From Novilysobacter_A longmucuonensis (GTDB lineage: Bacteria; Pseudomonadota; Gammaproteobacteria; Xanthomonadales; Xanthomonadaceae), in contig NZ_JBJMAW010000009.1 of assembly GCF_046600735.1 (NCBI RefSeq), forward strand, positions 68,000-131,999: a stretch of DNA of 64,000 bases, given 5' to 3'. The notes beneath the pieces are model-generated. The model did no database searches. It had not been told where the DNA came from and saw only the letters and a list, made by a program, of their open reading frames with translations. The stretch's first letter is position 1. Every line of letters starts with the position of its first letter. This document shows positions 1 through 9,501 of this stretch, in pieces. A program made the position numbers and the translations under genes.

Positions 1-4
1 AGTG

Positions 5-1674
<1,670 letters not shown>

Positions 1675-1678
<4 letters not shown>

Positions 1679-1749
1679 GAGCGACGTAAGTCGCGACCTG
1701 CGCCATCCCGACCGACCGACCGACGAATCGCGACTCACGTCGCTCCTAC
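1675..1749. repeat. GTAG-type REP inverted pair
   Basis: Two inverted copies of a short palindromic unit, GTAGGAGCGACGTAAGTCG at 1675 and its complement ending at 1749 in CGTCGCTCCTAC. The form matches the GTAG repeats (SMAG-like REPs) known from Stenotrophomonas and relatives. The first arm overlaps the aceB stop codon. It may fold into a cruciform or mRNA hairpin between aceB and aceA. Confidence 0.8.
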
Positions 1750-1809
1750 AAAAAAACCTTCGCAAGGATCTCCCGATCACCACGCCCTCCCCACCGCCGA
1801 ATGCATTCC

Positions 1810-1883
1810 GTAGGAGCGGCTTCAGCCGCGAACCGGAACCGTCTGCTTGCGTTGCATCCGATCGCGGCTGAAGCCGCTCCTAC
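1810..1883. repeat. GTAG-type REP inverted pair
   Basis: Second inverted pair in the aceB-aceA spacer: GTAGGAGCGGCTTCAGCC at 1810-1831 and its reverse complement at 1862-1883. The same sequence pair recurs at 26279-26355 next to argS, so this is a dispersed family, not a gene-specific site. Confidence 0.85.
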
Positions 1884-1940
1884 AAATCCCCGCACGACCC
1901 CCCCATGGCACGACCCCCCCCGAGACAAGGACCCGCCCCC

Positions 1941-3257
1941 ATGACCACGCCCCTGCCCACCGCCGAGCAACTCCGCCAGCAATGGCACACCGACCCGCGC
2001 TGGGCCGGCATCGAGCGCCCGTATTCGGCCGAAGACGTCGTGCGCCTGCGCGGCACCGTGCCGGTCGAGCATTCGCTGGCTTGCCTCGGCGCCGACAAGC
2101 TGTGGCATTCGCTGCAGACCGAGGACTTCGTCAACGCGCTCGGCGCGCTGACCGGCAACCAGGCCCTGCAGCAGGTCAAGGCCGGGCTCAAGGCGATCTA
2201 CCTGTCGGGCTGGCAGGTCGCGGCCGACGCCAACCTCGGCGGTCAGATGTACCCGGACCAGTCGCTGTACCCGGCCGACTCGGTACCGGCGGTGGTCAAG
2301 CGGATCAACAACACGCTGTTGCGTGCCGACCAGATCCAGTGCGCCGAGGGCGGGGCCGAGGGTCGCGAGCACATCGACTTCCTGCAGCCGATCGTGGCCG
2401 ACGCCGAAGCCGGCTTCGGCGGCGTGCTCAACGCGTTCGAACTGATGAAGGGCATGATCGAGGCCGGCGCGGCCGGCGTGCACTTCGAGGACCAGCTCGC
2501 CAGCGCCAAGAAGTGCGGACACATGGGCGGCAAGGTGCTGGTGCCGACCCGCGAGGCGGTCGAGAAGCTGGTCGCCGCGCGCCTGGCAAGCGATGTCATG
2601 GGCGTCCCGACGCTGATCGTCGCGCGCACCGACGCGGAGGCCGCCGACCTGCTGACCAGCGACATCGACCCCAACGATGCGCCGTTCACCACCGGCGAGC
2701 GCACCGCCGAAGGCTTCTACAAGACCCGCAAGGGCCTGGACCAGGCGATCAGCCGCGGCCTGGCATACGCACCGCACGCCGACCTGATCTGGTGCGAGAC
2801 CGGCAAGCCCGACCTGGAGTTTGCGCGCAGGTTTGCCGAAGCCATCCACGCCCGCTATCCCGGCAAGCTGCTGGCCTACAACTGCTCGCCGAGCTTCAAC
2901 TGGAAGAAGAACCTCGACGACGCGACCATCGCCAGATTCCAGACGGAGATCGCGACCTACGGCTACCGGTTCCAGTTCATCACCCTGGCGGGCTTCCACG
3001 CGCTGAATTACGGCATGTTCAACCTGGCCCACGGTTACGCGCGCCGGCAGATGAGCGCGTTCGTCGAGCTGCAGGAGGCCGAGTTCGCCGCCGCCGGCAA
3101 GGGCTTCACCGCGGTCAAGCACCAGCGCGAGGTCGGCACCGGCTATTTCGATGCGGTCACCCAGACCATCCAGGGTGCGCAGTCCTCCACCGTCGCGCTG
3201 AAGGGCTCGACCGAGGAGGAGCAGTTCGAACCGGCACGGGCCGCGGCGGCGGCCTGA
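1941..3257 (+). CDS. aceA: Isocitrate lyase
   Basis: Cleaves isocitrate to succinate and glyoxylate, the first glyoxylate-shunt step, feeding aceB just upstream. 438 residues from the ATG at 1941, which has AAGGA 9 bases upstream; an in-frame ATG at 1905 would add a proline-rich tail with no matching ribosome site. The catalytic-loop signature KKCGHM is near residue 191, and the conserved block LSGWQVAADAN is near residue 90. The C-terminus ends in an alanine run. Two REP pairs separate it from aceB, so co-transcription is possible but not shown. Confidence 0.96.
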   Translation: MTTPLPTAEQLRQQWHTDPRWAGIERPYSAEDVVRLRGTVPVEHSLACLGADKLWHSLQTEDFVNALGALTGNQALQQVKAGLKAIYLSGWQVAADANLGGQMYPDQSLYPADSVPAVVKRINNTLLRADQIQCAEGGAEGREHIDFLQPIVADAEAGFGGVLNAFELMKGMIEAGAAGVHFEDQLASAKKCGHMGGKVLVPTREAVEKLVAARLASDVMGVPTLIVARTDAEAADLLTSDIDPNDAPFTTGERTAEGFYKTRKGLDQAISRGLAYAPHADLIWCETGKPDLEFARRFAEAIHARYPGKLLAYNCSPSFNWKKNLDDATIARFQTEIATYGYRFQFITLAGFHALNYGMFNLAHGYARRQMSAFVELQEAEFAAAGKGFTAVKHQREVGTGYFDAVTQTIQGAQSSTVALKGSTEEEQFEPARAAAAA

Positions 3258-3465
3258 AGGCAAGGCGAGAAGGCGGGCAGCGGTCGCAGCACCGCGGCGA
3301 AGCGGCGTGCTGTCGCAACCGCGCCGGCAGCCGGTGTAGGCGCCTCACCGACTCGTCTTGATCGCAGCGCGGGTCGCTATTCCGGTCAGGGGGTGGTGCT
3401 ATCCTGCGGACTGATGTCGTTCAGCTTCAGCTGCACGTCGACAGGATCCCGGGGGGGCGGCCGCG

Positions 3466-4542
3466 ATGACTCGCAACAAATTGGCGCCGACGCCCGCCGA
3501 TGGCCCGGCCCGCGCCGATCCCCAGGCCACATCGCCCGATCAGCCCACATCGCCCGATCTTGCGACCGCAGTGCTCACCTCGGCCGAATTCGAGCTGTTC
3601 GCGCAACTCGGCCGCCTGCGCCCGGTGGCGGCCGGCGAACGCTTGTTCCGCCGCGGCGATCTTGGCACCACCATGTACGTGGTCGGAAGCGGGGAAATCG
3701 AACTGGATTTCGGCGAGGACCTGGTCGCCAAACGGCTCGGGCCTTGCGAGTTCTTCGGCGAACTCGGCCTGCTGATCGGCGACCACGCGCGCAGCGCCGA
3801 CGCCACCGCCACGGCCGATGGCGAATTGGTCGAACTGCGCCACGAAGAGTTCCAGCGCCTGGTCGACCGCGACCCCGGCCTGGTCTCCTATTTCCTGCGC
3901 CGCGCGATCATGCGCGTGGTGCTCAACGAGCAAGGCCTGATCCGCCGCCTGCGCCGCCGCAACCACGACCTGCAGACCGCGCTGGACAACCTGCACGCCA
4001 CCACCCACCAGCTCAACCAGACCGAACAGCTGGTGCGCACCGACGAGCTGACCGGGCTGTACAACCGCCGCGGCCTTGTCCTGCACCTGCAGGAGCGCCG
4101 CACGGATGGCCCGGCCGGCGGCATGGGCCTGATCCTGGTCGATTGCGACCGCTTCAAACAGGTCAACGACGACCATGGCCATCTGGTCGGCGACCGGGTG
4201 CTGCAGAGCGTGGCCAACATCCTGCGTTCGGTGGTCGGCCCGGACGCTATCGCCTGCCGGCTCGGCGGCGACGAATTCTGCCTGCTGGTCCCTGCCGCCA
4301 CGCCCGCGGACGTGATGCGCTTCGCCAACTACATCGTGAGCACCGCCCAGCACCTGATGCAGGTGGCCGACGAGGCGGCAGCCGCACCGGCCATCTGCGC
4401 GCTCAGCGTCGGGGCCTGCCTGGGCGACCCGCAGGCGGACTGGAACGAGTGGTACGCCCAGGCCGACGCCGCGCTGTACCGGGCCAAGCGCCACGGCGGT
4501 GACCGGGTCGAATGGCAGGACCTGCCGCCCACGCCGGCCTGA
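3466..4542 (+). CDS. Cyclic-nucleotide-binding domain / GGDEF protein
   Basis: Predicted soluble signalling protein of 358 residues. Residues about 40-150 form a CRP-like cyclic-nucleotide-binding fold, with CEFFGELGLLIGDHARSA matching the phosphate-binding cassette including its Arg. Residues about 190-350 form a diguanylate cyclase domain with an intact GGDEF at about 267-271 (RLGGDEFCLLV) and the upstream TDELTGLYNRRG. The allosteric I-site RxxD expected five residues before GGDEF reads GPDA, so product inhibition is probably absent. A short coiled-coil-like linker joins the domains. It lies 10 bases before the cyclase gene on the same strand, so the two may be co-transcribed. Whether it binds cAMP or c-di-GMP cannot be told from sequence. 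Confidence 0.9.
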   Translation: MTRNKLAPTPADGPARADPQATSPDQPTSPDLATAVLTSAEFELFAQLGRLRPVAAGERLFRRGDLGTTMYVVGSGEIELDFGEDLVAKRLGPCEFFGELGLLIGDHARSADATATADGELVELRHEEFQRLVDRDPGLVSYFLRRAIMRVVLNEQGLIRRLRRRNHDLQTALDNLHATTHQLNQTEQLVRTDELTGLYNRRGLVLHLQERRTDGPAGGMGLILVDCDRFKQVNDDHGHLVGDRVLQSVANILRSVVGPDAIACRLGGDEFCLLVPAATPADVMRFANYIVSTAQHLMQVADEAAAAPAICALSVGACLGDPQADWNEWYAQADAALYRAKRHGGDRVEWQDLPPTPA

Positions 4543-4552
4543 GCGCACCCGA

Positions 4553-7177
4553 ATGGAAATCGCCGCCATCCGCCCGGCCGATGTGCACGCCGAGTCCGAA
4601 GCGCCGCAACTGCGCACCATCCTGCTGACCGACATCTGCGACTCGATCAGTCTGGTCGAGCGTATCGGCGACGGCGCCGCGGCCACCTTCTTCCGCGAAC
4701 ACGACCGCCTGGTCCTGCGGCTGCAGCAGCAGTGGCGCGGCCGCCTGATCGACCGCTCCGACGGCTTGCTGCTGTTGTTCGAACGGCCGATCGACGGGCT
4801 TGGCTTCGCGATCGACTACGCGCGCGGCCTGCGCGAGCTCGGCACGCAGCGCAACCTGGACCTCAGCGCCCGCGCCGGCCTGCACGTCGGCGAAGTGCTG
4901 ACCTGGCGCAACAGCGAGGAGGCGGTGCGGGTCGGCTCCAAGCCACTGGAAGTCGAAGGCCTGGCCAAACCGATCGCGGCGCGGCTGATGTCGATGGCGC
5001 GGCCCGGCCAGATCCTGCTCTCGGCCGTGGCCGAGCCGCTCGCCCACCGCGCCGCGCGCGAACTCGGCGAACGCGGCCAGCACATGATCTGGAAGTCGCA
5101 CGGCCGCTGGCGCTTCAAGGGCATGCCCGAGCCGCACGAGGTGTTCGAGGTCGGCGAGCCCGGCATCGCCCCACTGCGCGCCCCGCCCAACAGCGCCAAG
5201 GCCTGGCGCGACATCCCGCTGTGGCGCCGCCCGGCCGCGCTCGTGGCCGAGGTGGCCCTATGCGTGGTCATCGCCATCGGCGCCTGGTTCGTCACCCGCC
5301 CCGCCCCGGCGATCGCGTTCAACGAGCGGGATTGGGTGGTCGTGGGCGACCTGCGCAATCTCACCGGCCAGCCACTGCTGGATGATTCGCTCGAGCAGGC
5401 GTTCCGCATCAGCCTGGAGCAGTCGCGCCACGTCAATGTGCTCAGCGACCTCAAGACCCGCGACACCCTCGCGCGCATGCAACGCGAGCCCGGCACCGAA
5501 CTCGACCGCGCGATCGCCTCCGAGATCGCGATCCGCGACGGCGCCCGTGCGGTGATCCTGCCAACCGTCGCCGAAGTCGGCGGCCGGGTCCGGGTCAGCG
5601 CCGAGGTGATCGACCCGCACAACCAGACCACCGTATACGCCGAATACGCTGACGGAAAGGGCGCGGTGTCGGCGCTGGCGTCGATTGATGAAGTGACCGC
5701 GGCGCTGCGACAGAAGCTGGGTGAAGCAATCGCGGCGATCCACGAGAACTCGGCTCCGCTCCCCCAAGTGGCGACGAGCGATCTGGATGCTCTGCGCGCG
5801 TATGCATTGGGACAGCTTGCTTACGCGCAGTCTCGCCACGAGGAAGCTAGGAGCTTTTACCGGCAGGCCATCGATATGGATGAGAACTTCGCCCTCGCCT
5901 ATATCGGGATGGCGCGATCGTCCTATGCCTTAGTCGACCTGCAGGCCGGTATTCCCTACTTGCGTAAAGCCGTCACGCTGAGTGCGAACCTGCCGGCACG
6001 GGAGCGGCTGTATTTGAACGCCTGGGTTACACAAGTGGATAAGCCTGTCGCCGCTTTGGGCGAATGGAAAACGATGGCGGCGTTGTATCCGGACGCCTTC
6101 CAGGCCTCTGCCAACGTCGCGGCGGCGTCCTACTGGCGAAATGATTTCGCTGGGGGAATCTTGTTTGCGGAGCGTGCTTCGGCCAGCCAATACGAGTTCA
6201 GTGCGCTCACGCTTGACACCCTGGGCCGTTTGCAACTCGGCCTTGGTCGATATGACGAGGCGGAGCGCTCCTTCGCGATGGCGCTTGAGGGGGGCTCAGG
6301 CTCAGCGGCGGTTGGACAGGCGATAACGCTTGCAGCGCAGGAACGATTCGCCGCGGCCGAGCGCGCGTGGCCGCAAAGTGCGGAGGCGGGTCAACTATAT
6401 TTCGATCGCGTATCAATCCTGTTGGATCAGGGAAAGTGGAGTCAGGCAAGCAGCCATGCGCTTCAACGGATAGAGTCGAGCCAAGTAGCGCCATTGCGAG
6501 GTAGCGCGGCCGAGTTCCCGAAGGTGGTGGTCGACTGGATCAGCGGCAAGCATGAGTCCGCTGGCATCCGCCTCCACGAGGCAGTTGAAGACTCTTTAGC
6601 TTCATTGTCTCCGAATCAGAACACAGCGGATGCCCTGCAATATGCATATATGGCTTTGCATGGGGCATGGCTCGCGCAGCGGATGGGAAAACCGAAGGTG
6701 GCGCAGGATGTTCTGACCGCCCTTAGTTCCAAAGTGGAACTGATCAACACCCCTCCGGTGATGGGTATGTGGCTGATCGTCGGAGCGAATCAACCGTCGC
6801 CCCAAAAAACGCCTGCCGAGGTCGTCGATACGCTAGAGGCGGGCGTTAACGGCAGCGAACCATATCAGTTGCATGTGGCCTTGTTGGAGGCGTACGCGAA
6901 AGCCGGCCGATTTGACCGCGTTCGGAGTGAGGCTGAGTGGTTGTCGCGGCATCGAGGGCGCGCGTACTCCGAAAGTGGATGCGGATGGTGCCAGCAACCA
7001 CTGAACGTGCTCGATTCGAGAATTGCCCACCTACGCGCGGCCGAGATCCTCGTTGCTGTGGGGGACAAGACCCAGGCATCAGCCGAACTCCAAAAATTCG
7101 ATCGGGGTTGGGGGCCGTTGGAATTACCCGGTCAGCTGCGCTTGCGCCGCAACGAACTACTACGAATGCTCCACTGA
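4553..7177 (+). CDS. Class III cyclase-like membrane protein with TPR region (putative peptide modification system cyclase)
   Basis: 874 residues from the ATG at 4553. Residues about 20-170 resemble a class III adenylate/guanylate cyclase: TILLTDICDS carries the first metal Asp (D27) and RSDGLLLLFE the second (D70). One membrane helix lies at about 227-247. It is followed by an outer or periplasmic region and repeated TPR-like helices from about 400 to the end. This layout matches the family NCBI calls putative peptide modification system cyclase, found beside modified-peptide precursors and a SagB-like dehydrogenase, all present here. The 3' end overlaps the convergent precursor gene by 46 bases. 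From about 5,650 the base composition becomes clearly less G+C-rich and codon use changes within the same reading frame, so the gene looks mosaic. Confidence 0.82.
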   Translation: MEIAAIRPADVHAESEAPQLRTILLTDICDSISLVERIGDGAAATFFREHDRLVLRLQQQWRGRLIDRSDGLLLLFERPIDGLGFAIDYARGLRELGTQRNLDLSARAGLHVGEVLTWRNSEEAVRVGSKPLEVEGLAKPIAARLMSMARPGQILLSAVAEPLAHRAARELGERGQHMIWKSHGRWRFKGMPEPHEVFEVGEPGIAPLRAPPNSAKAWRDIPLWRRPAALVAEVALCVVIAIGAWFVTRPAPAIAFNERDWVVVGDLRNLTGQPLLDDSLEQAFRISLEQSRHVNVLSDLKTRDTLARMQREPGTELDRAIASEIAIRDGARAVILPTVAEVGGRVRVSAEVIDPHNQTTVYAEYADGKGAVSALASIDEVTAALRQKLGEAIAAIHENSAPLPQVATSDLDALRAYALGQLAYAQSRHEEARSFYRQAIDMDENFALAYIGMARSSYALVDLQAGIPYLRKAVTLSANLPARERLYLNAWVTQVDKPVAALGEWKTMAALYPDAFQASANVAAASYWRNDFAGGILFAERASASQYEFSALTLDTLGRLQLGLGRYDEAERSFAMALEGGSGSAAVGQAITLAAQERFAAAERAWPQSAEAGQLYFDRVSILLDQGKWSQASSHALQRIESSQVAPLRGSAAEFPKVVVDWISGKHESAGIRLHEAVEDSLASLSPNQNTADALQYAYMALHGAWLAQRMGKPKVAQDVLTALSSKVELINTPPVMGMWLIVGANQPSPQKTPAEVVDTLEAGVNGSEPYQLHVALLEAYAKAGRFDRVRSEAEWLSRHRGRAYSESGCGWCQQPLNVLDSRIAHLRAAEILVAVGDKTQASAELQKFDRGWGPLELPGQLRLRRNELLRMLH

Positions 7178-7533
7178 ATCGGGGTCATGGACAGACCTTG
7201 GGTCAAATGCTCCTTCATCAATTCGCGCGTTTTGGCGATCGTCGCCTTTGGTGAAATACGATCCACTTGGCAGCAACTCCAGATCGGCGGCACATCGGAG
7301 GGCGGTCCCGGGGGCATGAGCGGCGGGCCTTTGCGCGCGGCTGCATCCAATTCTGACTCAGAAGGCTTATAACCGGCCTCGATCAGGGCGGCCAGCGGGT
7401 TTTTCTTGAATAACCGGCGGAACTCGTTGTCGGTACTGAGTAGATCGAGCAGCTTGTCCGCGACTTCGGGATCGAGTGGTGCGGACTTCTTGCCGGCGGC
7501 CGCCTTCGAGCCGGTGGTCTTCTTCGTTGCCAT
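7132..7533 (-). CDS. Putative modified peptide precursor 1
   Basis: 133 residues, Lys/Ala-rich start, then APLDPEVADKLLDLLSTDN, FRRLF and AALIEAG, a leader-like helical segment shared with the second precursor upstream on the same strand. The middle is proline-rich with PPIWSCCQVD, followed by a segment aligning with the paralogue (KATIAKTRELM, LTQGLSMTPIQ). The layout fits the NCBI putative modified peptide family, which has a nitrile-hydratase-leader flavour, and the neighbours are the matching cyclase and dehydrogenase. Start ATG at 7533 has a G-rich AGGGGGA about 9 bases upstream. The last 46 bases overlap the convergent cyclase gene. The actual modified residues are unknown; Cys-Cys is the obvious candidate. 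Confidence 0.72.
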   Translation of the reverse strand: MATKKTTGSKAAAGKKSAPLDPEVADKLLDLLSTDNEFRRLFKKNPLAALIEAGYKPSESELDAAARKGPPLMPPGPPSDVPPIWSCCQVDRISPKATIAKTRELMKEHLTQGLSMTPIQWSIRSSSLRRKRS

Positions 7534-7622
7534 TCCCCATTCCCCCTAACGAGGACCCGTTGCAGGCCCCTCGGGTGCGAATCTATCCTTGTCGATGTGG
7601 TGGAACAACCACATGTCCCCAT

Positions 7623-7638
7623 AAAAAGGGCGAAGCCC
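7623..7638 (-). terminator. Rho-independent terminator after precursor 2
   Basis: Read on the minus strand, GGGCTTCGCCC is followed directly by TTTTT, a small tetraloop-like hairpin plus U tract. It lies downstream of the precursor at 7686-8036 and before the one at 7132-7533, implying that the two precursors are separate transcripts or are differentially expressed by partial termination. Confidence 0.7.
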
Positions 7639-7685
7639 GTGCGGGGCATGATTCTTCGCGAACCCCGAGGGTCGCAATGATTGCG

Positions 7686-8036
7686 CTACTTGCGCTTCAG
7701 ACGCGTCGCGGTAGCAACGTCCAATTGAATTGGATTCTGTGACAAGCCTGAGGTCAACATTTCCCTTAACGTCGCACGTGCCTTGGTGATCTGGGCTTTC
7801 GATGCCAGCTTAGTAATGCCAAGGAAGCACCATGACGGCGACGCCAGCAGCGGCGACTCCACGAATCCGACCTGTTCCAGCGCCTTTTGCGCATCACGCC
7901 TGAATAAGCGACGAAAAGCGTCATCCGTGCTCAGCAGATCGAGCAACCGATCGGCCGCTTTCGGGTCCAGCGGCGCCGACCGCTTCCTGGCAACGGCAGA
8001 AACATGCGTGTTGGTATCGAGCGCGACGGACTGCAT
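7686..8036 (-). CDS. Putative modified peptide precursor 2
   Basis: 116 residues from the ATG at 8036, which has AAGGAG 6 bases upstream; longer in-frame starts run back into the dehydrogenase promoter and are unlikely. It shares APLDPKAADRLLDLLSTDD and FRRLF with precursor 1, then has a different middle (SPLLASPSWCFLGITKLA) with one Cys after Trp. The tail KAQITKARATLREMLTSGLS and NPIQ again aligns with precursor 1. Divergent from the dehydrogenase gene with 116 bases between, so a shared control region is likely. Function as a peptide substrate is inferred from family and context. Confidence 0.72.
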   Translation of the reverse strand: MQSVALDTNTHVSAVARKRSAPLDPKAADRLLDLLSTDDAFRRLFRRDAQKALEQVGFVESPLLASPSWCFLGITKLASKAQITKARATLREMLTSGLSQNPIQLDVATATRLKRK

Positions 8037-8152
8037 GGCGTTCTCCTTGTGATGGACAATGGATGGCGTAGCGAGCCCTAGGGTACAGCAGCACGCTACG
8101 CTGATCCGCGCGTCATTGATGATCATCGGGGTTGACTCAGGGGGCTGTTTGT

Positions 8153-9349
8153 ATGCGTATACGTCGTTGCGCGGTGTTGTTGCTGGAGCCACGCGAAGAA
8201 GTGGGTTTCGATCTGGAGCACTTGCTGGCCGGCGGCAACGGTCTGAGGCGCGAATGCCGCTGGCTGGCACTGGCGCCGCACTTGGGCGCTGAAGTCGAGG
8301 TCGATGCCGCCGAGCGTGAGTTGCTCGGCGCGGTGAGCCCGAGCGAATGGATCGACGCGCGCGAGCTCGCCACGGACGCCGCCGCGGTGCTCAAGCGCCT
8401 GCTCAAGGAAGGCCTGCTGATCGGCAGCGGCAAGCGCCACGCCGCGCACCGCGAGCGCGACGAGCGTTTGCGCGCGACCTACTGGCACCCGCTGGCGGCG
8501 ACCCTGCACGCGTTCACGAGGTGGCGCGGCGCCGATGCCGTTGCCAACATGCGCGACAGCGGCACCGAGACCGCACAGCAGATGCGCGAGGTGCTCGGCG
8601 CCCCGCCGGTGGAGGCCGCCGACCGCGGCGGAAACGCACATTCTCTGCCATTGCCGCGCAGCACGCCGACCGCGTTCGACGAGCTGCTGGCGCGCCGCGC
8701 CACCTGCCGCAACTTCAATGCCGCGCGGGCGCTGCCGCACGCGCTATTCGCGCAACTTCTGGACCGCGTGTTCGCGGCCAAGGCGCAGGTGCGGGTCAGC
8801 GACGACACCGTGTTCTTGAAGAAGACCAGTCCGTCCGGCGGCGGCCTGCACCCGGTCGAGGCCTACCTGATCGTGCAGCACGTCGAGGGCGTCGCGCCCG
8901 GGTTGTACCACTACCGCGCCGCCGAGCACGCGCTGGATCCGATGCCGTCGCCGGACGGGCCGCTGCGCGAGTTCGTCATGCAGGCCGTCGCCCAGCAGCA
9001 CTGGTTCGCCGACGCCCACGTGCTGGTGCTGCTGTCGCCGCGCTTCGATCGCACCAACTGGAAGTACCGCCACCACGCCAAGGCCTACCGCGCGGTTGCG
9101 CTGGAAGCCGGGCACCTGTCGCAGACCCTGTACCTGTCCGCGACAGAGGCGGGCCTCGGCGCGTTCATCACCGGCGCGATCAACGAGGTCGAGGTGGAAC
9201 AGGCGTTCGGCCTCGATCCGATCTGCCAGGGCGCGCTGGCGATCTGCGGCTTCGGCTGGCGCGGCGAGGTAATGGAGACCACCGAACTCGATCCGGCCGG
9301 GGAGATCTGGGTATCGGAAGCGGAGGCCGCGGGGCAGCTACCCGACTGA
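8153..9349 (+). CDS. SagB-type nitroreductase-fold dehydrogenase (putative peptide maturation dehydrogenase)
   Basis: 398 residues from the ATG at 8153, with AGGGGG upstream. The C-terminal half is an FMN-dependent nitroreductase fold of the SagB class: TCRNFN near residue 185, then TSPSGGGLHPVEAYLIV, the hallmark of azoline-oxidising and related RiPP dehydrogenases, and LSATEAGLGAFITGAIN near the end. The N-terminal roughly 150 residues contain a winged-helix-like part that could bind the leader. No separate YcaO cyclodehydratase is present, so simple azole formation by the classic route is not supported. It belongs to the same putative peptide maturation set as the cyclase and two precursors. 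Confidence 0.85.
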   Translation: MRIRRCAVLLLEPREEVGFDLEHLLAGGNGLRRECRWLALAPHLGAEVEVDAAERELLGAVSPSEWIDARELATDAAAVLKRLLKEGLLIGSGKRHAAHRERDERLRATYWHPLAATLHAFTRWRGADAVANMRDSGTETAQQMREVLGAPPVEAADRGGNAHSLPLPRSTPTAFDELLARRATCRNFNAARALPHALFAQLLDRVFAAKAQVRVSDDTVFLKKTSPSGGGLHPVEAYLIVQHVEGVAPGLYHYRAAEHALDPMPSPDGPLREFVMQAVAQQHWFADAHVLVLLSPRFDRTNWKYRHHAKAYRAVALEAGHLSQTLYLSATEAGLGAFITGAINEVEVEQAFGLDPICQGALAICGFGWRGEVMETTELDPAGEIWVSEAEAAGQLPD

Positions 9350-9365
9350 TCCGGTGCCTGCCTTT

Positions 9366-9463
9366 GTAGGAGCGCCCCATGGGCGCGATGCTTTTTGTTC
9401 CGGTCGCCGTCGAGTTCAAGCGCATCTCGGCGACCTGGCATCGCGCCCATGGGGCGCTCCTAC
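9366..9463. repeat. GTAG-type REP inverted pair
   Basis: Arms GTAGGAGCGCCCCATGGGCG at 9366 and its complement CGCCCATGGGGCGCTCCTAC ending at 9463. It fills the gap between the convergent dehydrogenase gene and comM. Same family as the pairs at 1675, 1810 and 26279, but with a different inner palindrome. Confidence 0.8.
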
Positions 9464-9501
9464 AGAGATCATTCGATTCGGGCTGGGCTGGTGGATCCCG
9501 A

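Noticed and set aside
1905..1940. Upstream in-frame ATG for isocitrate lyase
   Set aside because: It adds a proline/arginine-rich tail and has no ribosome site; AAGGA sits correctly before the ATG at 1941.
4553..9349. Classical azole-forming (TOMM) cluster
   Set aside because: A SagB-like dehydrogenase is present, but there is no YcaO/SagD or SagC-type cyclodehydratase.
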